A stretch of 64,000 nucleotides of DNA from Azospirillum sp. B21. GTDB lineage: Bacteria > Pseudomonadota > Alphaproteobacteria > Azospirillales > Azospirillaceae. The stretch covers positions 1 to 64,000 of the forward strand of contig NZ_VTTO01000010.1 of the NCBI RefSeq assembly GCF_008364825.1, read 5' to 3'. Both the position numbers and the translations under genes were made by a program. Positions 17,124 through 27,851 of the stretch are shown in pieces; the first letter of the stretch is position 1; each line of letters starts with the position of its first letter. The notes beneath the pieces were generated by a model. It searched no databases. It was not told the DNA's origin and saw only the letters and a list, made by a program, of their open reading frames with translations.

Positions 17124-19283
17124 TCACCCCGCCGCCTTCACCTGACGGCGGCGCGCATGCAGGACCGGCTCGGTGTAGCCGTTCGGCTGGATGCGGCCCT
17201 TGAACACCAGATCGCACGCCGCCTGGAAGGCGATGCTGCCGTCGAAGTTGCCGGCCATCGGCTTGTACAGCGGGTCGCCGGCATTCTGCTTGTCGACGAC
17301 GGCGGCCATGCGCTTCATGACCTCCATCACCTGGGCCTCGGTGCATATGCCGTGATGCAGCCAGTTGGCGATGTGCTGGCTGGAAATGCGCAGAGTGGCG
17401 CGGTCTTCCATCAGCCCGACATCGTGGATGTCCGGCACCTTGGAACAGCCGACACCCTGGTCGATCCAGCGCACCACATAGCCGAGGATGCCCTGGGCAT
17501 TGTTCTCCAGCTCCTGCCGGATCTCGTCCTCCGACCAGTTGGGGCGGTCGGCGAGCGGGATGGTCAGGATATCGGACAGGGAGGCGGCCTGACGCTTGGC
17601 CAGCTGGTCCTGCACCTCGGCCACGTTCACGGCGTGATAGTGGGTGGCGTGCAGGGTGGCGGCTGTCGGCGACGGGACCCAGGCGGTGTTGGCGCCGGCC
17701 TTCGGATGGCCGATCTTGGCAACCAGCATGTCGGCCATCAGGTCCGGCATCGCCCACATGCCCTTGCCGATCTGGGCGCGGCCCTTCAGCCCCGCCTTCA
17801 GGCCGACATCGACGTTGTTGTCCTCATAGGCCGAGATCCACTTGGTGGCCTTCATCGCCGCCTTGCGGACGACCGGACCGGCCTCCATCGAGGTGTGGAT
17901 CTCGTCGCCGGTGCGGTCCAGGAAGCCGGTGTTGATGAACACCACGCGGTCCTTGGCGGCGCGGATGCACTCCTTGAGGTTGACGGTCGTGCGCCGCTCC
18001 TCGTCCATGATGCCGACCTTGAGGGTGTTGCGGGCCATGCCCAGCAGATCCTCGACGCGGCCGAACAGCTCGTCGGTGAAGGCGACCTCTTCCGGCCCGT
18101 GCATCTTCGGCTTCACGATGTAGACCGAGCCGGCGCGGCTGTTGCGCAACCCACCCTCGGCCTTCAGGTCATGCAGCGCGATCAGCGAGGTGAAGACGCC
18201 GTCCAGGATGCCTTCCGGCGCCTCGCTGCCGTCGGACAGCTTGACCATGTCGATGGTCATCAGGTGGCCGACGTTGCGGACCAGCAGCAGGCTGCGGCCA
18301 TGCAGGGTGACGCTGCCGGTCGGCGTGGTGTAGGTGCGATCCGGGTTCAGCTTGCGGACGACGGTCTTGTCGCCCTTGGGGAAGCTCGCCTCCAGCGTGC
18401 CCTTCATCAGGCCCAGCCAGTTGCGGTAGGCGACGACCTTGTCCTCCGCATCCACGGCGGCGACGGAATCCTCGCAGTCCTGGATGGTCGACAGCGCGGC
18501 TTCCAGAACCACGTCGGCGACGCCGGCCGGATCGTCCTTGCCGATCACGCTGTTGCGGTCGATGCGGATTTCGATGTGGGTGCCGTTCTGGACCAGCAGC
18601 ACGGCCGACGGCGCCGAAGCCTCGCCCTGCCAGCCGACGAAGGCGGCCTTGTCCTTCAGCCCGGTCTTGCCGCCGCTCTTCAGCGTGACCGCCAGCGCGC
18701 CGTTCTCGACCGCGTAGGCCGTCGCGTCGGCATGGCTGCCTTCGGCCAGCGGAACGCTGTCGTCCAGGAACTTGCGCGCCCAGGCGATCACCTGCGTGCC
18801 GCGGGCGGCGTCATAGCCGCCGGCCGCCGGGGTGCCGGGGATGGCGTCGGTGCCGTACAGCGCATCGTACAGGCTGCCCCAGCGCGCGTTGGCGGCGTTC
18901 AGGGCGTAGCGGGCGTTGGTGATCGGCACCACCAGCTGAGGGCCGGCGAGATAGGCGATCTCCGGATCGACGTTGCCGGTGCCGACGGCGAAGTCGCCGC
19001 CCTCCGGCACCAGATAGCCGATCTCGCGCAGGAAGGACTCGTACTCGGCCTGATCGAAGACCTTGCCGCGGCGGGCGACATGCCACGCGTCGATCTGCGC
19101 CTGCAGGCTGTCGCGCTTATCCAGCAGGGCCTTGTTGCGCGGCGCCAGCTCGTGCAGCAGCTGGTCGAGGCCGGTCCAGAGACGGTCGGCGTCGACACCG
19201 GTCCCCGGCAGCGCCTCGTCATTGATGAAGTCGTACAGCGGGCGGGCGATTTCGAGGCCGCCGCGGCGGATCCAGTTGCTCAT
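17124..19283 (-). CDS. glcB: Malate synthase G
   Basis: A 719-residue enzyme condensing glyoxylate and acetyl-CoA to malate. The length is right for the monomeric G isoform (about 720). Conserved blocks include FINTGFLDRTGDEIHTSMEA (active-site acidic and Arg region), GKGMWAMPDLMA and GANTAWVPSPTAATLHATHY. The DVGLMEDRATLRIS segment near the C-terminus carries the catalytic Asp/Glu area. It serves glyoxylate and glycolate use. It is monocistronic; no isocitrate lyase or glc operon gene is adjacent. Confidence 0.96.
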   Translation of the reverse strand: MSNWIRRGGLEIARPLYDFINDEALPGTGVDADRLWTGLDQLLHELAPRNKALLDKRDSLQAQIDAWHVARRGKVFDQAEYESFLREIGYLVPEGGDFAVGTGNVDPEIAYLAGPQLVVPITNARYALNAANARWGSLYDALYGTDAIPGTPAAGGYDAARGTQVIAWARKFLDDSVPLAEGSHADATAYAVENGALAVTLKSGGKTGLKDKAAFVGWQGEASAPSAVLLVQNGTHIEIRIDRNSVIGKDDPAGVADVVLEAALSTIQDCEDSVAAVDAEDKVVAYRNWLGLMKGTLEASFPKGDKTVVRKLNPDRTYTTPTGSVTLHGRSLLLVRNVGHLMTIDMVKLSDGSEAPEGILDGVFTSLIALHDLKAEGGLRNSRAGSVYIVKPKMHGPEEVAFTDELFGRVEDLLGMARNTLKVGIMDEERRTTVNLKECIRAAKDRVVFINTGFLDRTGDEIHTSMEAGPVVRKAAMKATKWISAYEDNNVDVGLKAGLKGRAQIGKGMWAMPDLMADMLVAKIGHPKAGANTAWVPSPTAATLHATHYHAVNVAEVQDQLAKRQAASLSDILTIPLADRPNWSEDEIRQELENNAQGILGYVVRWIDQGVGCSKVPDIHDVGLMEDRATLRISSQHIANWLHHGICTEAQVMEVMKRMAAVVDKQNAGDPLYKPMAGNFDGSIAFQAACDLVFKGRIQPNGYTEPVLHARRRQVKAAG

Positions 19284-19442
19284 CTCGTTGCGTGTCCCAT
19301 TCTCTTGCGCTCGGTTCGCAGACTCCTCTCCGGGAGTCTTGGTTCATCGGTTATCGCGTCTTCCGCGCGAGCCGGTCAACACAATGTCGCACCGCAGCGT
19401 ATGGAGAAATGGTAGCAGGCGGCTGGTGTCCGCCGGGCTCGG

Positions 19443-20591
19443 TCAGGCCAGCATATCGACTGCCGCAGCCGGCTGCACAGCGGAGGCGACCGCCGATGAC
19501 ATGCCTGGGATCTCCGCCGCGTCGGCATCGCCGCCGCCCAGCAGCCCGGCCACGCCAAGGGACTCGCCTAACCCGAATGCGGCGGCACGCAGGGCATTGA
19601 CCTCCTTCTGGGCGGCTTCGACCATCTTGTCGTCGGCCTTGAAGCCTTCCCGCCGCTCGCGCCTCCGCTTTTCCGACTCGTCCAGCATGTTGGCGGCCTT
19701 GGCTTCGCCGATGATGCGCTTGGAGGTGGCGAGCACCCCCTCCACCCGCTGGCCGAAAGCATCGGCCTCGCGGTAGCGTGACATCTTCATGGTATTGTCG
19801 GCCATCATTTGCTGGATCATCGGGCCGCGGGCGCCGGATGCTCCGCCGGCCCCTCCACCGGTTCCGGTCAGCCCGCCGGCACCCAGCCCGGACAGAACAT
19901 CCTCGACCAGCCGGGCAATGTCGTCGGGCAGCGCGCCGTCCTGCGGAATCGCAAGCCCGGACTCGGCGTCGTCCGCGGCACCGGCTGCCATCAGGTCGGC
20001 AGCTGTCTCGGCAGCGCTTTGGCCAACGCCTTGGGCCGGAACTCCCTCCCCCGTGGAAATTCCGATGGTCAGCGTCAGCTCGGTCTGCTGCAGGGTCAGG
20101 CTGGTGGTGCTGCGCGTGATGGTGGTCTCGCTGGATAGCATCGTTCCGCCGGCCGCGGCGGCGCTGTCGCCGGGCAGACCCAGTTCCGCCGCCGCCTTGA
20201 TGCCGGCGCCGTACTCCTTGGCAGCGCGTCCGGCCTCGCGTGCAAGCAATGCGGCTTCGCGCGCCAAGGCCGCCAGCTTCTGCGCATCGCCCTGGGCGAT
20301 GCGCATCGCCAGCTTCAATTGCTCGATTTTGCGTTCGACCTGCTCCAGCCGGGCAGCTGCGGCCTCTTTGGGCCCGCCGACCCGACGCGCCTCCTCCAAG
20401 GCGGCCCTGGCGGCGGAGTTGTCGCTCTGCCATTTGGCCGATGGCTGGGTCAGTGCCTGCGCGCGCTCCGCCTTCTGGGCGAGCTGGCCCTGGGCGTCCT
20501 TCGCCTCCAGCTCCTTCTCCCAGGGCTTCTTCGCCTGCTGCAGCCGGAAAAGGCCGGACTGGCCGTCCGCCACCACGCTGAAGACGCTCAT
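19443..20591 (-). CDS. Unrecognised Ala-rich coiled-coil protein
   Basis: A 382-residue protein that I do not recognise. Residues about 20-130 are strongly helical and charged (heptad-like, rich in A, K, E, Q). Then come a Ser/Thr-rich beta segment (ETTITRSTTSLTLQQTELTLTIG, about 155-180), a Gly-rich stretch (about 238-260) and a second charged helix (about 270-345). There is no signal peptide or TM segment. The start at 20591 has a GGAGGGTGG site. It is divergent from the stress-type operon at 20.8 kb. Its plan resembles secreted or appendage-associated helical proteins, but no function can be given. Confidence 0.7.
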   Translation of the reverse strand: MSVFSVVADGQSGLFRLQQAKKPWEKELEAKDAQGQLAQKAERAQALTQPSAKWQSDNSAARAALEEARRVGGPKEAAAARLEQVERKIEQLKLAMRIAQGDAQKLAALAREAALLAREAGRAAKEYGAGIKAAAELGLPGDSAAAAGGTMLSSETTITRSTTSLTLQQTELTLTIGISTGEGVPAQGVGQSAAETAADLMAAGAADDAESGLAIPQDGALPDDIARLVEDVLSGLGAGGLTGTGGGAGGASGARGPMIQQMMADNTMKMSRYREADAFGQRVEGVLATSKRIIGEAKAANMLDESEKRRRERREGFKADDKMVEAAQKEVNALRAAAFGLGESLGVAGLLGGGDADAAEIPGMSSAVASAVQPAAAVDMLA

Positions 20592-20681
20592 GCCGCCACC
20601 CTCCGGCCCGGCCGAACCGAGTTGTTCGCGGCAAAGTTTAGCACAATCGCGGCAACTGTCCATTTCGCGCAGGCCTCGCGT

Positions 20682-20708
20682 GGAACCCCAAGGCTTGGCT
20701 GGTGTTTC
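20682..20708 (+). promoter_or_regulatory. Candidate EcfG general-stress promoter
   Basis: GGAAC at 20682-20686, a 16-bp spacer, then TGTT at 20703-20706 matches the alphaproteobacterial EcfG pattern (GGAAC-N16/17-CGTT) except for one base. It lies about 90 bp before the YqjD-like gene, and the type of genes that follow fits stress control. Confidence 0.5.
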
Positions 20709-20796
20709 ACTTCCCGACACCCGATTCCGCAACGGGCGGTGCGAAACCGCAGGCGCGGAGCCGCGGAATACCGGAATCCCGAGGAGGAAAGACACG

Positions 20797-21843
20797 ATGC
20801 CGAACCGCGACATGACCGGCACCGGCGGAACGACCCCGACCGGCTCCACCACTGGACATTCGACCGCCGGCAGCAGCTCCACCACCGCCAACACCCTGTC
20901 GGGCGGGCGCGGCAGCGTCGATGACATCAAGAAGACCGTCAACCGCGCCGCCGACGATGCCATGGAGACCGGTCGCGAAACGCTGGGCCAGGCCCAGGGC
21001 CGCATCCGTTCGCTGCTGGAACAGCAGACCGGCCGCGCCGCCGACCAGCTGGGCGGCGTCGCCAACGCCCTGCACAAGGCCGCCGAGCAGCTGCATCAGG
21101 AGAATGGCGGCGTGGTCGCCGATTACGCCGTGCAGGCGGCCGACCGTGTGGAGCGCGTCGCCGACATGCTGCGCGACGCCACGGTCGACGACATCGTCGG
21201 TGAGGTGGAAGGCTTCGCCCGCCGCCAGCCGGAGGTGTTCATCGGCGCCGCCTTCGCCGTCGGTTTCCTGGCTGCGCGCTTCATCAAGAGCTCTGGCGAG
21301 CGCCGGATGCACCGCGCCTCCACCTCGCTGCGCGGCAACGCCCACCCGTCGCAGTCCGTGCGGAGCACCCGAAGCCCCGCGTATGACGTGAGCCGCGACC
21401 GCGGCCGCGACATGAACCGCGACTCCGACCGCAATCCCAGCCGCGGCATGGCCGGCGGCATCGCCGAATCCGTCAGTCGCGGCACCCCGTCCCACAGCGC
21501 GGACACCCCCACCACCGGGTCCTCCAGCGTCAACACCGGCAGCCTCGCCGGCCGCATGGAGTCAGAGCGCGGAGCGGAGCGCCTGGGTGAGCCGAAGCCG
21601 GCTGCCGCCGGCCGCATCGGCATGCCGCTGTCGACCGCTCCGGCCTCCGTCACCGGCCGCGCCGCGTCGCCGTCGGCCGATACGGCGCTCGGCACCAGCA
21701 CGGTCAGCACGCCGGCCGGCGTGACGGGGACGACCGGCAGCGCCGGCAGCTCCGTGAATGCCGGCACCACCGGCGTCAGCGGCACCGGCAACACCGCCGG
21801 CACCGCCTCCTCCACCTCCAAGCCGCAGGGACAGCGTCCATGA
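20797..21843 (+). CDS. YqjD/ElaB-like membrane-anchored stress protein
   Basis: A 348-residue protein. After a Thr/Ser/Gly-rich N-terminus (about 1-45), residues about 45-140 form amphipathic helix (DDIKKTVNRAADDAMETGRE and following). One hydrophobic segment (about 147-165, VFIGAAFAVGFLAARF) follows. This layout is like YqjD/ElaB and rhizobial nutrient-deprivation-induced proteins, which bind the inner membrane. The long C-terminal half (about 175-348) is low-complexity, rich in S, T, G, P. The start has a GAGGAGGA site. It is first in an operon with a holin-like gene (4-bp overlap) and a DUF3618 gene. Confidence 0.75.
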   Translation: MPNRDMTGTGGTTPTGSTTGHSTAGSSSTTANTLSGGRGSVDDIKKTVNRAADDAMETGRETLGQAQGRIRSLLEQQTGRAADQLGGVANALHKAAEQLHQENGGVVADYAVQAADRVERVADMLRDATVDDIVGEVEGFARRQPEVFIGAAFAVGFLAARFIKSSGERRMHRASTSLRGNAHPSQSVRSTRSPAYDVSRDRGRDMNRDSDRNPSRGMAGGIAESVSRGTPSHSADTPTTGSSSVNTGSLAGRMESERGAERLGEPKPAAAGRIGMPLSTAPASVTGRAASPSADTALGTSTVSTPAGVTGTTGSAGSSVNAGTTGVSGTGNTAGTASSTSKPQGQRP

Positions 21844-22265
21844 GCGCCGCCGAGAACCGCTATGACGAGCCGCGGGATCCGCGGCAGGACCGGCCGCTCG
21901 CCGGCCTGTTCGCCGATCTCGCCCGCGAATCCGCCAACCTCGCCCGATCCGAGATCGCGTTGGCGAAGGCCGAGCTGACCGACAAGGCCACCGAGGCCGC
22001 CGGCGGCGTGGCCTTCATCGCCGTCGGCGGACTGGTCGCCTTCGCCGGCGTTCTGGTCCTGCTTGCCGCTGCGGTTCTCGGCCTGTCCAACGTCCTGGCC
22101 CCGTGGCTGTCCGCGCTGATCGTCGGCGTGGTGGTTCTGGCGGTGGGCGGCATCCTGGCCTACGTCGGCAAGAACCGGCTGAGCCCCGCCAACCTCCGCC
22201 CCCGCCGCACCATGAACACGCTGGACGAGGACAAGCGTTGGGCCAAGTCCCAGCTTGCCCGCTAG
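21840..22265 (+). CDS. Phage-holin-like membrane protein (holin-X/YqjE type)
   Basis: A 141-residue protein. An amphipathic N-terminal part (LFADLARESANLARSEIALAK) is followed by two TM helices (about 55-83 and 88-112). The pattern is that of the Phage_holin_3_6/YqjE family. Despite the name these are chromosomal envelope proteins that travel with YqjD-like and DUF3618 proteins; no phage genes are nearby. The ATG overlaps the previous stop (ATGA), showing translational coupling. Confidence 0.82.
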   Translation: MSAAENRYDEPRDPRQDRPLAGLFADLARESANLARSEIALAKAELTDKATEAAGGVAFIAVGGLVAFAGVLVLLAAAVLGLSNVLAPWLSALIVGVVVLAVGGILAYVGKNRLSPANLRPRRTMNTLDEDKRWAKSQLAR

Positions 22266-22275
22266 GGGCCGGCCG

Positions 22276-23316
22276 ATGACGGACGACAAACGCAATCCCG
22301 AAGCCGGGCAACAGGACCTCGACGCCCTGGAGGGCGACATCCGCGCCAGCCGCGCGCGCATCGGCGGCACCGTCGATGCGCTGCGCGACCGCACCTCACG
22401 TCTGCGCGACAGTCTGGCGCGGTGGTCGCCCCAATCCCTGATGGAGAACACCATGAAGCACACCTACACGCCGGCGACGCCGGAAACCCCGTCCCAGCGT
22501 TCCCACCAGCACCAGTCCGACCGCTACGAGAGCGGCCAGACCGTCCATTACAAGGGGTCGCGTTCGCGCTCCGCTTCGGACGGCTCGATGCTGAGCAGCG
22601 TCACCAGCAACCCGATCCCTCTCGCCCTGGTCGGCATCGGGCTGGGCTGGCTCGCCCTGTCCAGCACCGGCTACGACCGCCGCATCGCCCGGTCCAGCAC
22701 GGTCCGCTCCGCCCGCCATCGCATGGGCGACGCCGTCGACTATGCCCGCGAGTCGCTGAGCAGCGCCACCGACAGCGTGCGCAGCGCCGCCAGTTCCGCC
22801 TATGACAGCGCGTCGGGCGCGGTCGGGTCGGCCTACGACAGCGCTTCGGGCACCGTCAGCGGGATGATGGGCGGTTCGGACGACGATCATGTGTCGGGCC
22901 GGGGCGACATCCATGGCCAGCGGCAATCGCAGGGCTACGCCAGCCGCGGCATGTCACGCCTGTCTTCCATGGCGCCGTCGACCGATCATCTGCGCCACCG
23001 TGCCCACGACATGACGACCGGCTTCTGGGATCTGGTGGAGGACCACCCGATCGTCGCCGGTGTCATGGGTGTCGCACTGGGCGCGGCCATCGGCGCCGCC
23101 CTGCCGGGCACCCGCTATGAAAAGCAGTGGGTCGGCGAGTATGCCGACGAAGCGACCGAGCGCGCCAGGGCGATCGCAAAGGACGCGCTCGACCGCGGCA
23201 CCCGCGCCGCCCAGGCCGCGGCCCAGACCGTCGTCGAGTCGGCCAAGGAGGATGTCCGCGAGGTCGTTTCGGAAGCCACCAACGCCGCCCGCGAGGAAGT
23301 CAAGAAGCCGGGCTGA
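22276..23316 (+). CDS. DUF3618-domain membrane protein
   Basis: A 346-residue protein. The DUF3618 motif lies at about residues 15-45 (LEGDIRASRARIGGTVDAL). Two hydrophobic segments follow (NPIPLALVGIGLGWLALSS, about 118-136, and VAGVMGVALGAAIGAALPG, about 262-280). Between them lies a Ser-rich part with a tandem SAYDSASG repeat. A C-terminal amphipathic helix (about 290-346) resembles apolipoprotein-like helices. The likely role is in the envelope or stress response. The start at 22276 is 10 bp after the previous stop. It is the last gene of the operon, with a terminator 27 bp downstream. Confidence 0.78.
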   Translation: MTDDKRNPEAGQQDLDALEGDIRASRARIGGTVDALRDRTSRLRDSLARWSPQSLMENTMKHTYTPATPETPSQRSHQHQSDRYESGQTVHYKGSRSRSASDGSMLSSVTSNPIPLALVGIGLGWLALSSTGYDRRIARSSTVRSARHRMGDAVDYARESLSSATDSVRSAASSAYDSASGAVGSAYDSASGTVSGMMGGSDDDHVSGRGDIHGQRQSQGYASRGMSRLSSMAPSTDHLRHRAHDMTTGFWDLVEDHPIVAGVMGVALGAAIGAALPGTRYEKQWVGEYADEATERARAIAKDALDRGTRAAQAAAQTVVESAKEDVREVVSEATNAAREEVKKPG

Positions 23317-23342
23317 TCCCGCTTCCCGGCTGGATCGGACCG

Positions 23343-23376
23343 ACCCCGCGCCCTTTCGGCGCGGGGTTTTCCGTTT
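23343..23376 (+). terminator. Terminator of the YqjD-holin-DUF3618 operon
   Basis: Arms CCCCGCGCC (23344-23352) and GGCGCGGGG (23358-23366) with loop CTTTC, followed by TTTTCC and TTTTT. A classic intrinsic terminator. Confidence 0.92.
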
Positions 23377-23550
23377 TTGCCTCCAGGCGCGGCAAACGGC
23401 CGCACCATCTCCATTTTGCGCCGCCTTGGTTGTAGCGTGATGTATGGAGCGGCGTTATAACCAAGCAGGCTTGATGGGTATTCCCGGCGCGTCAGCCATG
23501 CGCACGCGCCAAAGCCGCGGAAACCCTGCACTTTAATCGACAAACGCCCC

Positions 23551-23586
23551 TTGCCCCCCGGTTCAATCAGGACTAAATTGGTCCTG
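23551..23586 (+). promoter_or_regulatory. suf operon promoter with palindromic operator over the -10 box
   Basis: -35 TTGCCC (23551-23556), 17-bp spacer, -10 TAAATT (23574-23579). The 19-bp palindrome CAGGACTAAATTGGTCCTG (23568-23586) covers the whole -10. A protein bound there would block RNA polymerase. The Rrf2 regulator encoded directly downstream is the obvious candidate. Confidence 0.7.
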
Positions 23587-23618
23587 TATTCGAAACCGGG
23601 GTGAAACGGGGTGCGGTC

Positions 23619-24089
23619 ATGATCCGGCTGAGCAAGCTGACCGACTATGCCATCGTCGTGTTGAGCGAGATGGCGCGGCAGGTGGGTGCGGTCCATACCG
23701 TCGCCCATCTGGCCGACCGCACCGGCGTGCCCGCCCCGACCGTCGCCAAGCTGATGAAGGCGATGACCCCGGCGGGGCTCACCACCTCGCAACGCGGCGC
23801 CGCCGGCGGTTATGCGCTGAGCCGCCCGGCCGATGCAATCTCCATTGCGGAAATCATCACGGCGCTCGACGGTCCCATCGCGCTGACCGCCTGCGTCGAC
23901 GGCGCCGACAGCCAATGCGGCGTGGAGCAACTTTGCCCCATGCGCGGCGGTTGGGAAAAGGTGAACCGCGCCATCCGCAACGCGCTGGAGGAGGTGACGC
24001 TGGCCGACATGATGGCCCCCATCACCTTCCCGGCCCCGGCAGCCGCAACGACTTCCACTGCCGCCCAGCCGGCCCGCCCTGCGCACTGA
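23619..24089 (+). CDS. Rrf2-family SUF system regulator (SufR/IscR-like)
   Basis: A 156-residue regulator starting MIRLSKLTDYAIVVL, the standard IscR-type N-terminus. The winged helix spans about 1-72 (VPAPTVAKLMKAM recognition part, GAAGGYALSRP wing). Cys92, Cys100 and Cys106 match the three-Cys Fe-S ligand set of IscR (92, 98, 104). It probably senses Fe-S status and represses the operon it heads through the palindrome at 23568-23586. The ATG at 23619 is chosen over a GTG 18 bases upstream because of the conserved N-terminus. sufB follows 45 bp later. Confidence 0.9.
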   Translation: MIRLSKLTDYAIVVLSEMARQVGAVHTVAHLADRTGVPAPTVAKLMKAMTPAGLTTSQRGAAGGYALSRPADAISIAEIITALDGPIALTACVDGADSQCGVEQLCPMRGGWEKVNRAIRNALEEVTLADMMAPITFPAPAAATTSTAAQPARPAH

Positions 24090-24134
24090 ACGGCGCGCAC
24101 CGAACAGCATTCTTGAGAAGGACGAGGCAAAGCC

Positions 24135-25619
<1,485 letters not shown>

Positions 25620-25717
25620 GAGCGTGCCCTCCTCTCTCCCTCGTGGAGAGGCGGCGGACAGAGTGAAGCCACCGGACGGCGTGCCGGAAGCCTGAAGAAG
25701 ACAACGAGGCGAAGACG

Positions 25718-26469
<752 letters not shown>

Positions 26470-26470
<1 letters not shown>

Positions 26471-27849
26471 TGACGGCCCCCAACACCCAAGCCAACTCCC
26501 GCTTGCATTCCATGACCTACTCGACGCGGGGCGCCGACCCGGCGACGGCGCCGGCCTTCCTGGCACCGCTCGACGAGATGGGCGCCGGCCTGCCCGGCAG
26601 CGGCCTGTCCTGGCTGACCGAGCTGCGCGCCGCCGGCCGTGAGCGCTTCGCCGCCGTCGGCCTGCCGACGATCAAGAACGAGAGCTGGCGCTACACCAAC
26701 CTGCGCGACCTCGCCAAGGTCAGCTTCCAGCCGGCCGCCCCGGCGGCTGCCACCATCGACCTGCTGCCGACCGTCCGGGCCGAGGGGCAGGACGGTCCGC
26801 GTCTGGTCTTCGTCGACGGCCGCTTCCGTGCCGACCTGTCGTCGGTCGAGGGACTGCCGCCGGGCGTGGAGCTGCTGAGCCTCGCCGCCGCGCTGTCCAC
26901 CCATGGCGAGCTGCTGGCCGACCATATCGGCCGCCTCGCCGCGGCGGACGACCGCCCGCTGGTGGCGCTGAACAGCGCCTACCTCGCCGACGGCCCGGTG
27001 CTGCATGTGCCGGCCGGCGTCCAGGTCGAGCGTCCCATCGAGCTGGTCTTCGTCTCCGTCGGGACCGAAGCGCAGGCGACCTCCTGCCATCCGCGCAGCC
27101 TACTGATCGCGAAGGCCGGATCGAAGGCGGTGGTGGTCGAACACCATGTCGGCCGCGGCGACGGCACCACGCTGTCGAACCACGTCACCGAGGTGTTCGT
27201 CGGCGAAGGCGCCACGCTGCACCATTACAAGTCGCAGCGCGAAGGCGGCGGTGCCATCCACCTGTCGCACATCGCGGCGACTGTGGCGACCGGCGGCTGC
27301 TACGACAACTTCATTCTGACGACCGGCGCCAAGCTGTCGCGCAATGAGGTGGTCAGCCGCCTGGACGGCACCGAGGCGCGGACCCATGTCAGCGGCGGCT
27401 ATCTGGTCCGCGGCACCCAGCATGCCGACACCACCACGGTGATCGTTCACGCCAAGCCCAACGGCACCAGCCGCGAGGTCTACAAGGGCGTCATCGACGA
27501 CACGGCGCGCGCGGTGTTCCAGGGCAAGATCACCGTCTGCCCGGATGCGCAGAAGACCGACGGCTACCAGCTGAACCGGGCGCTTCTGCTGTCCGACGGC
27601 GCCGAGATCGACAGCAAGCCGGAACTGGAAATCCACGCCGACGACGTGAAGTGCAGCCACGGCTGCACCGCGGGCGAGCTGGACGACGACGCGCTGTTCT
27701 ACCTGCGCGCCCGCGGCATCGACCGCGACACCGCCCAGGGCCTGCTGATCGGCGCATTCCTGTCGGAATCGCTGGAGGAAATCGCCGAGGAGTCGATCCG
27801 CGACGCCTTCCAGGGGATCATCGCCGGCTGGCTGGAGGAGCAGAAGTAA
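26470..27849 (+). CDS. sufD: Fe-S cluster assembly protein SufD
   Basis: A 459-residue SufB paralogue forming the SufB-SufD interface. The N-terminal helical part includes ESWRYTNLRDLAK; the beta-helix core and the C-terminal KCSHGCTAGELDDDALFYLRARGI signature are intact. The ATG at 26470 overlaps the sufC stop (TGATG); a GTG one codon earlier is also possible. This is a translationally coupled member of the operon. Confidence 0.95.
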
Positions 27850-27851
27850 CC

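Larger units (their letters stand above)
23317..23618. other. 302-bp gap: terminator, then the suf operon promoter
   Basis: The left end holds the terminator of the DUF3618 operon. The middle (about 23380-23545) shows nothing I can name. The right end carries the -35, -10 and palindromic operator of the suf operon. Confidence 0.6.

Noticed and set aside
17157..19415. 752-codon open frame antisense to malate synthase G
   Set aside because: It is a by-product of GC-rich codon bias; the translation is low-complexity with no domain, while the other strand encodes a complete known enzyme.
21840..22265. Prophage remnant, because of the holin-like protein
   Set aside because: No other phage gene is present and the family is chromosomal, usually paired with YqjD-like and DUF3618 proteins.
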